In this document: piece after piece, positions 47,242 to 53,980 of the stretch
Numbering within the stretch: position 1 is the first letter of the stretch
Layout: every line of letters starts with the position of its first letter
Notes under the pieces: generated by a model
Told to the model about the DNA's origin: nothing
Seen by the model: the letters and a program-made list of their open reading frames with translations, nothing else
The model's database searches: none
IMG/VR virus record: IMGVR_UViG_3300024502_000010
Span: 1 to 64,000 of that record
Source: a virus
Reading direction: 5' to 3' (one strand)
Length of the DNA: 64,000 bases
Translations under genes and position numbers: made by a program

Positions 47242-47269
47242 ACTATAGGTACACTTTAGAGGATCCAAG
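47242..47269 (-). repeat. 28-bp linker, copy 3
   Basis: Exact consensus. The stop TGA of the upstream gene is 6 nt away; the ATG of the next gene directly abuts the linker. Confidence 0.95.
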
Positions 47270-47275
47270 TTAGTA

Positions 47276-47413
47276 TCACACTTCAATCAAAGGTCCAGAT
47301 ACATCACAAAACTCACACAAATAATAATCAATACTCACATTGATTTCCTCTGCAAGTTGTGAGAATTGTGCAAATTGTTCTTCGGAAAGAATGTAGAAAT
47401 CAGTCTCAATCAT
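47276..47413 (-). CDS. 45-residue acidic protein
   Basis: MIETDFYILSEEQFAQFSQL then AEEINVSIDYYLCEFCDVSG and PLIEV. Start overlaps the previous gene by 8 nt. Acidic helix-rich; contains a CxxC (CEFC). Function unknown. Confidence 0.55.
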   Translation of the reverse strand: MIETDFYILSEEQFAQFSQLAEEINVSIDYYLCEFCDVSGPLIEV

Positions 47414-47534
47414 GGGGTGCAATAATGTCAGCAACAGTGTGTAATGTGGTGGCAGTGATGTTACGAACTCCTGGTGATAGGATACTCGCAACGATAAAGA
47501 TTAACAGAATTGTTTTCACTTTCTGTCGTCTCAT
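47406..47534 (-). CDS. 42-residue predicted membrane or exported protein
   Basis: MRRQKVKTILLIFIVASILS then PGVRNITATTLHTVADIIAP and HD. Basic N-terminus followed by a hydrophobic segment, so a signal anchor or signal peptide. Starts immediately before the previous stop. Envelope-located small phage protein. Confidence 0.5.
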   Translation of the reverse strand: MRRQKVKTILLIFIVASILSPGVRNITATTLHTVADIIAPHD

Positions 47535-47765
47535 TCAGTCAAAGCGGGAAGATACATCACGACCAGGATTCTCAAGATGTGCTACACTCTCAGCAACACC
47601 TTCAGCAGTTAATGCAAACTGAACTTTTTTGCCTTCGTGATAGATGTCAAAGACAGATTGCACATAAGGAGTCAAATTGCCTTCAGAATCCCATGCGTTT
47701 CGTGTGTGTGAAGTCTTGACGATTTCGTAGACTTTAGAGGTGAGAGGTGAAGTGTAAGTGCTCAT
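47535..47765 (-). CDS. 76-residue phage protein
   Basis: MSTYTSPLTSKVYEIVKTSHTRNAWDSEGNLTPYVQSVFDIYHEGKKVQFALTAEGVAESVAHLENPGRDVSSRFD. ATG abuts linker copy 4. There is no other in-frame ATG, so translation must start at the linker edge. Looks like a small alpha/beta regulator; function unknown. Confidence 0.65.
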   Translation of the reverse strand: MSTYTSPLTSKVYEIVKTSHTRNAWDSEGNLTPYVQSVFDIYHEGKKVQFALTAEGVAESVAHLENPGRDVSSRFD

Positions 47766-47793
47766 ACTATAGGTACACTTTAGAGGATCCAAG
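47766..47793 (-). repeat. 28-bp linker, copy 4
   Basis: Exact consensus, fused to an ATG. The upstream stop is 17 nt away, the longest gap in the set. Confidence 0.95.
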
Positions 47794-47810
47794 TTAGTGA
47801 CTCTTACGAA

Positions 47811-47993
47811 TCACAAACCGTTGATATAATCAGCAACTGCTTGCTTATATTCTTCTTCAGTCTCAAAGATGCGACCGTGAATGTTACGCGGATAAGTAGG
47901 GTTCAATTCACCTACTGCAGCAACAGCGTAACAATCTTGGGCATCATATCCCATTTCAATGAGATTTTGAACGTAAGGATTGTAGTGTGTCAT
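47811..47993 (-). CDS. 60-residue phage protein
   Basis: MTHYNPYVQNLIEMGYDAQDCYAVAAVGELNPTYPRNIHGRIFETEEEYKQAVADYINGL. Two short helices and a beta turn (EEEYKQAVADYINGL). The leader lacks Shine-Dalgarno. Function unknown. Confidence 0.6.
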   Translation of the reverse strand: MTHYNPYVQNLIEMGYDAQDCYAVAAVGELNPTYPRNIHGRIFETEEEYKQAVADYINGL

Positions 47994-48024
47994 TGTGATT
48001 TAGTGGTAAAACAGTGAGTGTGAA

Positions 48025-48207
48025 TCAGTTGCCGAAGAAAGCGTCGAACTCATCAGCAACATAATCAATCAGTTCGTCAGTTGCATCAAGGTCAAAGACA
48101 TTGCAAACGAAATCTACACAATCATTCAAATCTGTGTGATTGTTGCACATGAACTCCAGAAGTGCAGGAGTGATGTCGGTTTGGAAGTCGAAAGAGGTGT
48201 TAGTCAT
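48025..48207 (-). CDS. 60-residue acidic protein
   Basis: MTNTSFDFQTDITPALLEFMCNNHTDLNDCVDFVCNVFDLDATDELIDYVADEFDAFFGN. Strongly acidic, helical. ATG abuts linker copy 5. Acidic phage proteins of this size sometimes mimic DNA, but nothing here proves it. Function unknown. Confidence 0.6.
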   Translation of the reverse strand: MTNTSFDFQTDITPALLEFMCNNHTDLNDCVDFVCNVFDLDATDELIDYVADEFDAFFGN

Positions 48208-48235
48208 ACTATAGGTACACTTTAGAGGATCCAAG
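48208..48235 (-). repeat. 28-bp linker, copy 5
   Basis: Exact consensus, fused to ATG; six nt after the stop of the MutH-like gene. Confidence 0.95.
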
Positions 48236-48241
48236 TTGCTA

Positions 48242-48832
48242 TCAGAAAAGATTGCGACCGAATGAACCACACAAATAAAATGCCATTCCTTTATCCTTAA
48301 GCGTCACACCTGCGAAACGGAGAGGAACATAGCGACCGTTAGTTTTAGATGCTTTGGTGCGAATCTGCAGCAATCCGTTAGGTCCAGTGATTGTATTCAG
48401 TTCGCTTTCAATATCAAATGCACGGCGAATCTGCTCACAAATGAACTCATAATCCTCACGCAGTTCCTGATAGTGTTCGGGATGAGTTTCCTCATTCAGT
48501 ACAACAGAACCTACATAATCGTTCTCACGGGTGAATCCAACATATACAGTTTGCTTCAGTTTCTGTCCAACCTTACTATCATCAAAAGACACAGAATCTT
48601 CAATGATTTCAGATAGACAATGCTTCAACTGTGTGGCAGCAATAGATTCACCAACTGTAAAAGTCTTAATCTCTCCATCCTCCAAATCTTTGAGGTCAGA
48701 AGAGTTAGGAACTCCAAGGACAATTTCTAACAGTTGCCCGCGAGCACCTTTGTTCTTGCCAGGTTTATCAAATGCACTGAAATCAGTTACATTCAGTTTG
48801 GCAGATACCTGCAAAGTGGTAAGTTTGGACAT
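48242..48832 (-). CDS. MutH/Sau3AI-family endonuclease
   Basis: 196 residues. It aligns by eye with E. coli MutH along most of its length. GARGQLLEIVLGVP (29-42) matches KGWIGVLLEIWLGA with the MutH catalytic E56 at E36. DLKDLEDGEIKT (46-57) is the PD-(D/E)xK core, with E54 and K56 for MutH E77 and K79; the metal Asp is D46 (MutH-like) or D49 (Sau3AI-like). GQKLKQTVYV (89-98) matches HKLKRVLWI, with a Lys at the MutH K116 position. LREDYEFICEQI matches LREDWEELMDMI, LQIRTKAS matches LQIRPKAA, and AFYLCGSF matches GFYLKKNF. MutH nicks unmethylated GATC and Sau3AI cleaves GATC. The phage also carries a Dam methylase, so a GATC system is likely. Confidence 0.82.
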   Translation of the reverse strand: MSKLTTLQVSAKLNVTDFSAFDKPGKNKGARGQLLEIVLGVPNSSDLKDLEDGEIKTFTVGESIAATQLKHCLSEIIEDSVSFDDSKVGQKLKQTVYVGFTRENDYVGSVVLNEETHPEHYQELREDYEFICEQIRRAFDIESELNTITGPNGLLQIRTKASKTNGRYVPLRFAGVTLKDKGMAFYLCGSFGRNLF

Positions 48833-48849
48833 TGTGGAATTGCGGTGAT

Positions 48850-48877
48850 ACTATAGGTACACTTTAGAGGATCCAAG
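48850..48877 (-). repeat. 28-bp linker, copy 6
   Basis: Exact consensus; 17-nt leader to the MutH-like ATG; upstream stop 6 nt away. Confidence 0.95.
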
Positions 48878-48883
48878 TTGCTA

Positions 48884-49138
48884 TCAACTTTCTTGTGTTA
48901 CACTTTCCACCAAATCGTTCACATAATCCTCATCATAGAGTCGTGAAATCTCTTCGATTAACTCTTCTGGAAGTGAGCAAGTTTCGCGGAGATTCTCTTC
49001 AATCGTATCGCTTGCAAATTGTACCAAACTGTCGAGGTCCATACCATCAACAATCGACTCAATGTAGAGTGCAAGCAGTTTATCGTATTGGTCTTGAGTA
49101 AGTGTCATTTTGTTTGTGAAGTTAGGGAGGGAAATCAT
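48884..49138 (-). CDS. 84-residue acidic helical protein
   Basis: MISLPNFTNKMTLTQDQYDKLLALYIESIVDGMDLDSLVQFASDTIEENLRETCSLPEELIEEISRLYDEDYVNDLVESVTQES. The start overlaps the upstream stop (ATGA); an internal ATG (MTLTQDQ) at 49108 is the alternative. Helical, acidic, like known phage early proteins. Function unknown. Confidence 0.6.
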   Translation of the reverse strand: MISLPNFTNKMTLTQDQYDKLLALYIESIVDGMDLDSLVQFASDTIEENLRETCSLPEELIEEISRLYDEDYVNDLVESVTQES

Positions 49139-49377
49139 TTCAAGATGTGGCGATAATCAATGGATTTGATACACCAACCGTAGGCAGTTGTAATCTCTTC
49201 TACTAAATCTTCTTCATCATCTGCCTCCCAGATTTGACCGATTGTTGCTTGAGTGGCATAATCAAACTCCAAGAATCCATCACATTCTGCATCGTGTTCT
49301 GGAGATTGATTCTCGCCACAATACGGACATTCATCATCAAAATCAAAAGCGATTTCAGTAACTTGGAATTGCATCAT
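49135..49377 (-). CDS. 80-residue acidic zinc-ribbon-like protein
   Basis: MMQFQVTEIAFDFDDECPYCGENQSPEHDAECDGFLEFDYATQATIGQIWEADDEEDLVEEITTAYGWCIKSIDYRHILK. C17, C20, H28 and C32 form a plausible C2HC zinc site. Acidic elsewhere. Possible transcription or nuclease modulator; function not known. Confidence 0.65.
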   Translation of the reverse strand: MMQFQVTEIAFDFDDECPYCGENQSPEHDAECDGFLEFDYATQATIGQIWEADDEEDLVEEITTAYGWCIKSIDYRHILK

Positions 49378-49508
49378 TTGCAGTAGTTAGGGTCAATTTG
49401 GCAGAACTGATCTGCTTGGCGTTCTTGATACTCATTCACCGTCGCATAAGCAGGAATTGCAACTTTAAAACCAAGTGCAATAGTAGCAATCAGGAAAGCA
49501 ATTCGCAT
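49374..49508 (-). CDS. 44-residue exported protein
   Basis: MRIAFLIATIALGFKVAIPA then YATVNEYQERQADQFCQIDP and NYCK. Signal peptide with AYA cleavage site around residue 22, leaving a mature peptide of about 20 residues with two Cys. It overlaps the next stop by a few nt. Confidence 0.6.
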   Translation of the reverse strand: MRIAFLIATIALGFKVAIPAYATVNEYQERQADQFCQIDPNYCK

Positions 49509-49514
49509 TACTAA

Positions 49515-49685
49515 TCAGTCAACGACAGAGTAACAGGCAACCCAGGAAGGAATCCCAGAAAGTGATAGCGAACCGTTGCGGGCATCGCAATAGTCTTGGG
49601 CGTCATCTTCAGTGTAGAAAGGTCCAATATACTCGGGAGAATCCAGAGCATCGGATACGAAACGGACGGTGAAAGTGTTGCTCAT
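49515..49685 (-). CDS. 56-residue phage protein
   Basis: MSNTFTVRFVSDALDSPEYI then GPFYTEDDAQDYCDARNGSL and SLSGIPSWVACYSVVD. ATG abuts linker copy 7. Beta-alpha-beta pattern, probably a tiny ferredoxin-like fold. Function unknown. Confidence 0.6.
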   Translation of the reverse strand: MSNTFTVRFVSDALDSPEYIGPFYTEDDAQDYCDARNGSLSLSGIPSWVACYSVVD

Positions 49686-49713
49686 ACTATAGGTACACTT
49701 TAGAGGATCCAAG
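49686..49713 (-). repeat. 28-bp linker, copy 7
   Basis: Exact consensus, fused to ATG; upstream stop TGA 6 nt away. Confidence 0.95.
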
Positions 49714-49719
49714 TTAGAA

Positions 49720-49863
49720 TCAACGAAAACTTACATTGACCGCAACAACTTTTGCGTGAGGATTTCGTGCCAGTGCAGTCTCACGGGCATCTTTTGGGTT
49801 GGTTGCTTGCACTTCTTCTTTGAAGACTTTGCCACCAACGTAGAGTTCAACGATGTACTTCAT
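49720..49863 (-). CDS. 47-residue protein
   Basis: MKYIVELYVGGKVFKEEVQA then TNPKDARETALARNPHAKVV and AVNVSFR. Compact beta-alpha-beta fold by appearance, as in small phage regulators. Its leader is AC-rich without Shine-Dalgarno, just downstream of an 80-bp intergenic repeat. Function unknown. Confidence 0.6.
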   Translation of the reverse strand: MKYIVELYVGGKVFKEEVQATNPKDARETALARNPHAKVVAVNVSFR

Positions 49864-49901
49864 GTGTTTGTTTGTATTTTAGAAAAAATTGAGGATTTCC
49901 C

Positions 49902-49987
49902 TGCAGTGAATGACCTATGACACCGCTGCAGTAGAATTGAAGAAAAAACAGGTTTTTGCTTCAGTGGTGGACTGGGTTCTCAGTGAG
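49902..49987 (-). repeat. Second intergenic repeat family, copy A
   Basis: Ungapped alignment with 56087-56165 over 79 bp. A core of about 52 bp (TGCAGTG..TGACCTATGACACCGCTGCAG..GAAGAAAA) has only about two differences. A second block reads ACTGGGTTCT. Contains CTGCAG repeated as an imperfect inverted pair around GACCTATGAC. Lies in the gap before the 47-residue gene. Confidence 0.85.
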
Positions 49988-50000
49988 ACACAAGTGAGAA

Positions 50001-50195
50001 TCACAGGGTTTGCCACTCTTGTGCCTCTTTCAAGTTAGAGTTAAAGAATTTTTGGAAGATAGAATCGATCACAGGATACCATTCTTCGTTTGCACTAGGA
50101 TACCCACATTCTCGTGCTTGATTGAGAAACTTAAGAATACAACTTTCCTCATTAGGAGTAAAATTAACGCGATTGAAAGTGTAACCGTCAGTCAT
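50001..50195 (-). CDS. 64-residue phage protein
   Basis: MTDGYTFNRVNFTPNEESCILKFLNQARECGYPSANEEWYPVIDSIFQKFFNSNLKEAQEWQTL. ATG in a TGATG overlap with the preceding gene. Helical small protein, function unknown. Confidence 0.6.
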   Translation of the reverse strand: MTDGYTFNRVNFTPNEESCILKFLNQARECGYPSANEEWYPVIDSIFQKFFNSNLKEAQEWQTL

Positions 50196-50353
50196 CAATC
50201 ATCTCCAAAGTTGTTGACAAGAAAATCCTCAAGTTCGCAAAGTTCCACCTCATCTAAGGAGTCAATGTAGTTACGCAAAGTATCTTCTAAGACACCATTA
50301 TTCTTTTTGCAAGTTTCATACAGAAACTCAAAAAGTTGTGTTTTGTTAGTCAT
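50195..50353 (-). CDS. 52-residue acidic protein
   Basis: MTNKTQLFEFLYETCKKNNG then VLEDTLRNYIDSLDEVELCE and LEDFLVNNFGDD. Acidic and helical. The start follows a short gap after the 89-residue gene; the stop is coupled to the next gene. Function unknown. Confidence 0.6.
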   Translation of the reverse strand: MTNKTQLFEFLYETCKKNNGVLEDTLRNYIDSLDEVELCELEDFLVNNFGDD

Positions 50354-50355
50354 AA

Positions 50356-50625
50356 TCAGTTAGCGTAGATGGACATTTGCTTACGGTCACGGATTGAATC
50401 ATCAATCACCTCACCAATCTGTTCGTAAATGTAGTCGGAACCGCCTACATCAGCGAGCACATCTTGAGTGAAAAGAGAAGAAAAATACTTCTCTTGATTG
50501 TCCTCACCATCAAACTCAACGACATCGTGTTGAGTGAATACAAACGCAGCACAGGGAGCGTTCTCACCTTGACTCTCAATCATTTGGTTGATAGAGTCAC
50601 GAAGTTCAGAAAGAGTGCGGTACAT
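50356..50625 (-). CDS. 89-residue acidic phage protein
   Basis: MYRTLSELRDSINQMIESQGENAPCAAFVFTQHDVVEFDGEDNQEKYFSSLFTQDVLADVGGSDYIYEQIGEVIDDSIRDRKQMSIYAN. Acidic alpha/beta protein, found between small coupled genes. Similar small acidic proteins are frequent in T4-type cyanophages. Function unknown. Confidence 0.65.
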   Translation of the reverse strand: MYRTLSELRDSINQMIESQGENAPCAAFVFTQHDVVEFDGEDNQEKYFSSLFTQDVLADVGGSDYIYEQIGEVIDDSIRDRKQMSIYAN

Positions 50626-50627
50626 AA

Positions 50628-50795
50628 TTAAACAGGGGTAACTTCAACAGAGCGGATAAGATTTGTGCGGTCTTGTGCTAGGTAATCATCAGCGATTTTA
50701 CCACAAGATGAACGAGACTTGATGAACCTTTCTTCATAGTAAGTCTCTGCACTGTTGGGGACTTTATACTCAATCAAGAGTCGATAGTTGTTCAT
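50628..50795 (-). CDS. 55-residue phage protein
   Basis: MNNYRLLIEYKVPNSAETYY then EERFIKSRSSCGKIADDYLA and QDRTNLIRSVEVTPV. Beta-alpha-beta pattern (YRLLIEYKVP...CGKIADDYLAQ...LIRSVEV) of a tiny ferredoxin-like fold. Coupled to neighbours. Function unknown. Confidence 0.6.
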   Translation of the reverse strand: MNNYRLLIEYKVPNSAETYYEERFIKSRSSCGKIADDYLAQDRTNLIRSVEVTPV

Positions 50796-50797
50796 AA

Positions 50798-51040
50798 TCA
50801 GTACAGAAGAGAGAAAGAACCACAGAACTTACGAACCCACTGGAGAGTATCATAATGACTGCGAGGATTAGACATTACCATGCTCTTGTTAGTTACAGGA
50901 TTGAGAGCAATAGCAACATATTTGTGGTCACATTCTTGATACTCAGGGGTGATTTGTTGAATGAACATTTGCATCACCTTACCTTCTTTCCAGTTGGTGA
51001 CATAGTGAAAGACTTGATCCATTTCAGTGGTTGTGCTCAT
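50798..51040 (-). CDS. 80-residue phage protein
   Basis: MSTTTEMDQVFHYVTNWKEGKVMQMFIQQITPEYQECDHKYVAIALNPVTNKSMVMSNPRSHYDTLQWVRKFCGSFSLLY. ATG abuts linker copy 8. Appears as a compact alpha/beta domain. Function unknown. Confidence 0.6.
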   Translation of the reverse strand: MSTTTEMDQVFHYVTNWKEGKVMQMFIQQITPEYQECDHKYVAIALNPVTNKSMVMSNPRSHYDTLQWVRKFCGSFSLLY

Positions 51041-51068
51041 ACTATAGGTACACTTTAGAGGATCCAAG
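51041..51068 (-). repeat. 28-bp linker, copy 8
   Basis: Exact consensus, fused to ATG; upstream stop about 10 nt away. Confidence 0.95.
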
Positions 51069-51078
51069 TAAGAATCAC

Positions 51079-51333
51079 TCACCACTTTCCTTGTTGAATG
51101 AGAATCTTTTTGATTTCAGTATAAATGAAGTGACGAAGTTTAGAGTCGGTAGTGTTATCAAAAGCATAATAGAGACGATTCAAGTATTCATTCTGTGTCG
51201 CACCTATGTTACCATTACCACCGATGTCATTGAGTGTAGAACCTCCCTTAGATTTGGGTTTTCCGAAGTTGCCTGTAATGTTTCCTTGTGTGCGAAGTTT
51301 GGGGCGAATCTTTGAAAGGTTAGAGTAAGTCAT
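51079..51333 (-). CDS. 84-residue basic protein
   Basis: MTYSNLSKIRPKLRTQGNITGNFGKPKSKGGSTLNDIGGNGNIGATQNEYLNRLYYAFDNTTDSKLRHFIYTEIKKILIQQGKW. Disordered Gly/Asn/Lys-rich N-terminal half, then a helical C-terminal domain (NEYLNRLYYAFDN...LRHFIYTEIKKILI). It overlaps the next gene's stop (ATGA). Possibly nucleic-acid or partner binding. Function unknown. Confidence 0.6.
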   Translation of the reverse strand: MTYSNLSKIRPKLRTQGNITGNFGKPKSKGGSTLNDIGGNGNIGATQNEYLNRLYYAFDNTTDSKLRHFIYTEIKKILIQQGKW

Positions 51334-51587
51334 CGTGCTACAATGTCAAGAGTTTCCAACAGCATCATAGAAAGTTCCATCTGGTTCTCATCATCAACCA
51401 CAGGAATGTTTGTCTCTACAAACTCACTAATCAGTTGGGCAAAGAGTTCAGTTGTGCGCTCATCTGCGAATAGAGCAGTGGCAAGTTCGTTCTTGAACCC
51501 ATCACGCAAAAGTTTGAGAGACTTTGTGACAGTCATTTCTTTGATTTGTTCATCATAAGTCATTTCAGTGTCAGGGATTGTGCTCAT
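51330..51587 (-). CDS. 85-residue acidic helical protein
   Basis: MSTIPDTEMTYDEQIKEMTVTKSLKLLRDGFKNELATALFADERTTELFAQLISEFVETNIPVVDDENQMELSMMLLETLDIVAR. Entirely helical, acidic, coupled with both neighbours by 4-nt overlaps. Function unknown. Confidence 0.65.
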   Translation of the reverse strand: MSTIPDTEMTYDEQIKEMTVTKSLKLLRDGFKNELATALFADERTTELFAQLISEFVETNIPVVDDENQMELSMMLLETLDIVAR

Positions 51588-51808
51588 TCTTCATTTCCAT
51601 CAAAAATCGAATCTTCCCAACCATCAAGGTAAGGTTGTTCATCCTCCTCATAAGGGAACATTTCGTCATACTCTTCGTCAGTCAGAGTAAGATACTGAAC
51701 ATTAGCATTTTTGTGCTCTTCAGCATACACTAACTGATAGTGAGCGAAAGAAGAAGGGTCTGAACTAGCGTATTCTAGCAAACCATCAACAAAACAAAGG
51801 TAGTTCAT
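51584..51808 (-). CDS. 74-residue very acidic protein
   Basis: MNYLCFVDGLLEYASSDPSSFAHYQLVYAEEHKNANVQYLTLTDEEYDEMFPYEEDEQPYLDGWEDSIFDGNEE. The last 30 residues are almost half Asp/Glu, a possible DNA-mimic-like tail. It lies just before the plus-strand HNH gene, separated by a late promoter. Function unknown. Confidence 0.65.
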   Translation of the reverse strand: MNYLCFVDGLLEYASSDPSSFAHYQLVYAEEHKNANVQYLTLTDEEYDEMFPYEEDEQPYLDGWEDSIFDGNEE

Positions 51809-51825
51809 TTTGCGTACAGATAGGT

Positions 51826-51833
51826 TATAAATA
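51826..51833 (+). promoter_or_regulatory. Perfect T4 late promoter for the HNH gene
   Basis: TATAAATA, 10 nt before the ATG at 51844, plus strand. Confidence 0.7.
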
Positions 51834-51843
51834 ATAACACAGT

Positions 51844-52332
51844 ATGCAGGTATTAAAGATGAAAGAACACCCAGAACATAAAGGTTATTTTATCACAGAA
51901 AACGGTGAAGTTTGGTCATACTGGCGCAATCGTGGAAGAGATGGGTGGGGAGTAGTATTGGATAAAGAACCAAAAAAAAGAAGATTTAATAATCATTGCA
52001 AGGGATACTTGACTGTTTGGATTAAAACGGAAGAAGGACAGAAGTTAAAAAAAGTTCATCGTTTGGTCGCAGAAACTTACATTCCAAATCCAAATAATCT
52101 CCCTCAAGTTAATCACATTGATGGCGTAAAAACAAACAACAATGTCAGTAATCTTGAGTGGTGCAGTAATCAAAAAAACACGGAGTTGGCATTAGCAAAA
52201 GTTCATCGGTTAGTAACACCAACTGGAGAAATAGTAGAAGTTTTTAATCTTGGAAAGTTTTGTAGAGAACATAAAATTGATAGGGGAGACCTTTATAAAG
52301 GGAAAAAGTCCAAAGGTTACTATTTGCAATAA
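51844..52332 (+). CDS. HNH homing endonuclease with NUMOD4 domain
   Basis: 162 residues. NUMOD4-type N-terminus about 11-75 (HKGYFITENGEVWSYWRNRG...GYLTVWIKTEEGQKLKKVHRLVAETYIPNP). HNH core about 71-115: VHRLVAETYIPNPNNLPQVNHIDGVKTNNNVSNLEWCSNQKN, with H72, N90-H91 and the NNNVSNLEW Asn. Short C-terminal DNA-binding tail (EIVEVFNLGKFCREHKID). Free-standing mobile HNH nuclease, opposite to all neighbours, with its own late promoter. Its stop abuts the next minus-strand stop with no gap. Confidence 0.92.
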   Translation: MQVLKMKEHPEHKGYFITENGEVWSYWRNRGRDGWGVVLDKEPKKRRFNNHCKGYLTVWIKTEEGQKLKKVHRLVAETYIPNPNNLPQVNHIDGVKTNNNVSNLEWCSNQKNTELALAKVHRLVTPTGEIVEVFNLGKFCREHKIDRGDLYKGKKSKGYYLQ

Positions 52333-52764
52333 TCACCTTTTGTAAAGATATCCGGACGACCAATCTGCGTTCTCAAACAACCATTCACGGTCCTTAATTA
52401 ACAAGAGATTGTATCGCTCACCCTTTGCAGGACTACGCCACGACGCTGACTTGAAAACGCCTCCATTTTGCTTGTCGATAAAACAGTGAACCGATCTCGA
52501 TCCACCACCATTCACCAGAATGACTTTGTGATACTTTTTGCCAGTCTCAACAGTATAATCAATGTCACACTTGCCAGACTTGAGTTCATCAATCTTGCGC
52601 TGATGATACTCTTGATTATCAGCATCATTCACGAACTTTTGGTGACCGCGAATAGAATACTGACGATAGTTGTCTTTCAGTGCTTCAATCAGCAGCAGAG
52701 TGTTCTTATACACATTCTCTGCAATAGTTTGTTGTGCTTGTGCTTGCATCGTAGGAGTGCTCAT
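52333..52764 (-). CDS. 143-residue phage protein
   Basis: MSTPTMQAQAQQTIAENVYKNTLLLIEALKDNYRQYSIRGHQKFVNDADNQEYHQRKIDELKSGKCDIDYTVETGKKYHKVILVNGGGSRSVHCFIDKQNGGVFKSASWRSPAKGERYNLLLIKDREWLFENADWSSGYLYKR. The sequence SRSVHCFIDKQNGGVFKSASWRSPAKGERYNLL looks like a small beta domain; I know of similar phage proteins without function. ATG abuts linker copy 9. Its stop abuts the HNH stop. Confidence 0.7.
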   Translation of the reverse strand: MSTPTMQAQAQQTIAENVYKNTLLLIEALKDNYRQYSIRGHQKFVNDADNQEYHQRKIDELKSGKCDIDYTVETGKKYHKVILVNGGGSRSVHCFIDKQNGGVFKSASWRSPAKGERYNLLLIKDREWLFENADWSSGYLYKR

Positions 52765-52792
52765 ACTATAGGTACACTTTCGAGGATCCAAG
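52765..52792 (-). repeat. 28-bp linker, copy 9 (one substitution)
   Basis: TTTCGAGG on the plus strand instead of TTTAGAGG. The stop TAA of the ligase-like gene directly abuts it and an ATG follows. Confidence 0.9.
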
Positions 52793-53710
52793 TTACCAAC
52801 TCTTTGCGATTGTGAAGTTGGCATGAGAGAATACCTCACGATCAACTACTTTGTAAGACCCAAACTTGTTATGAATGACATAACCCTCGTGGAAACCTGC
52901 AACATCCCAGAGGAAACATTCAATGTCATCCTCTTCATGAATGAACAGGAACAAATCATCCTTGATAGACTTCACCAACTTCCACAATCTGATGAGGTTG
53001 ATGTCACAATCGCATTTTTCTGCAATTTCATCCTCACGGATGGTGCGTTGCTCTCGGATGCAAGCGTTAATCTCTTTTTTGATTTGTGATGCTTTCTTGT
53101 CGCTCACAAACTCACACAGAGTGCTCATTTGTTTAGCAAAGTTACACACATCCTCCAAATCTTCACGATAAGGATTCAGCGACACAGCAGGTTGCACAAA
53201 CAAACATTTCTTTGTGCTTGCAAACTTGCTAGTGATAGGATGTGCTACCATTTCAGGCAGACGCTCACCAGTGTAGTAAGTATGTGGAGCAACGATAATC
53301 TCTTGACGCACAACTTCAGGAAAACGATAGGTAATCGTGTTGGGCGTGAATGTATCCAACCCTTTACCGAAACCAATCCAATCTCCCTGATACACATTGT
53401 TAGTGCGAGGAAGATAATCCAGACAGAAGATGAGGATTTGTGCTACCCTTGGTTGTCCACCAAAATGAGTAAAGATGTCATCTTCGTTATAGCAAAGGCG
53501 AATCTTTTGCTTGTTAAATGCTGCTTTGGTGCAGACAAAAAACTTACCATTCTCAGGATTAGTGCCCCAAACAATAGCAGGAGCACCATCCATCTTGACG
53601 CTGATAAAACTATCAACCTCAGAGAACCAATCAAGAACAGATAGATTACCCGTCAGGATTTCATCTTCAGGGTGCTCAAGGTGCTTATTTTGCATTGGTT
53701 GCTTACTCAT
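52793..53710 (-). CDS. Polynucleotide-ligase-like nucleotidyltransferase (DUF6267-type)
   Basis: 305 residues, ATG abutting linker copy 10. Motif I is SVKMDGAPAIVWG, with K39 as the likely adenylylated lysine (KxDG as in DNA/RNA ligases). The C-terminal EGYVIHN (about 275-281) and SYKVVDR (Lys about 287) resemble ligase motifs IV and V. Middle LDYLPRTNNVYQGDWIGFG and YTGERLPEMVAH are conserved-looking. Possible nick sealing, capping or RNA repair; substrate unknown. Linked on both sides by the 28-bp linker. Fold assignment inferred from motif order only. Confidence 0.65.
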   Translation of the reverse strand: MSKQPMQNKHLEHPEDEILTGNLSVLDWFSEVDSFISVKMDGAPAIVWGTNPENGKFFVCTKAAFNKQKIRLCYNEDDIFTHFGGQPRVAQILIFCLDYLPRTNNVYQGDWIGFGKGLDTFTPNTITYRFPEVVRQEIIVAPHTYYTGERLPEMVAHPITSKFASTKKCLFVQPAVSLNPYREDLEDVCNFAKQMSTLCEFVSDKKASQIKKEINACIREQRTIREDEIAEKCDCDINLIRLWKLVKSIKDDLFLFIHEEDDIECFLWDVAGFHEGYVIHNKFGSYKVVDREVFSHANFTIAKSW

Positions 53711-53738
53711 ACTATAGGTACACTTTCGAGGATCCAAG
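53711..53738 (-). repeat. 28-bp linker, copy 10 (one substitution)
   Basis: Same CGAGG variant as copy 9, fused to ATG of the ligase-like gene. The shared variant suggests both copies moved or converted together. Confidence 0.9.
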
Positions 53739-53748
53739 TTTCAATCAA

Positions 53749-53952
53749 TCAAACTTGCATCAGTTTAGCAAGACGATTGCGAATATCAAAGAGTTCCATT
53801 TCATCCATATCTACATCATCAAGACCTACGGGAGCAAACGCTTCAAGATCTACAGTGCCATTTTGCATAATGGGAGAATAATATAACTCATCTCCATCTT
53901 CTTGCGACAGAGTATAGACGCAACCGTGACCAGGAACAGTGAGGAAAATCAT
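53749..53952 (-). CDS. 67-residue acidic phage protein
   Basis: MIFLTVPGHGCVYTLSQEDGDELYYSPIMQNGTVDLEAFAPVGLDDVDMDEMELFDIRNRLAKLMQV. Start at 53952 chosen over a longer non-conserved-looking extension. Acidic C-terminal helix. I recognise the general pattern of a small cyanophage protein; function unknown. Confidence 0.65.
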   Translation of the reverse strand: MIFLTVPGHGCVYTLSQEDGDELYYSPIMQNGTVDLEAFAPVGLDDVDMDEMELFDIRNRLAKLMQV

Positions 53953-53980
53953 TGAAGTTTTACGAACAAAGGTACAATAA

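Noticed and set aside
47242-53738. Proteins beginning MDPLKCTYSM from a TTG start
   Set aside because: The nine extra codons are the translated 28-bp linker. The same ten residues precede unrelated proteins, so the ATG at the linker edge is the better start.
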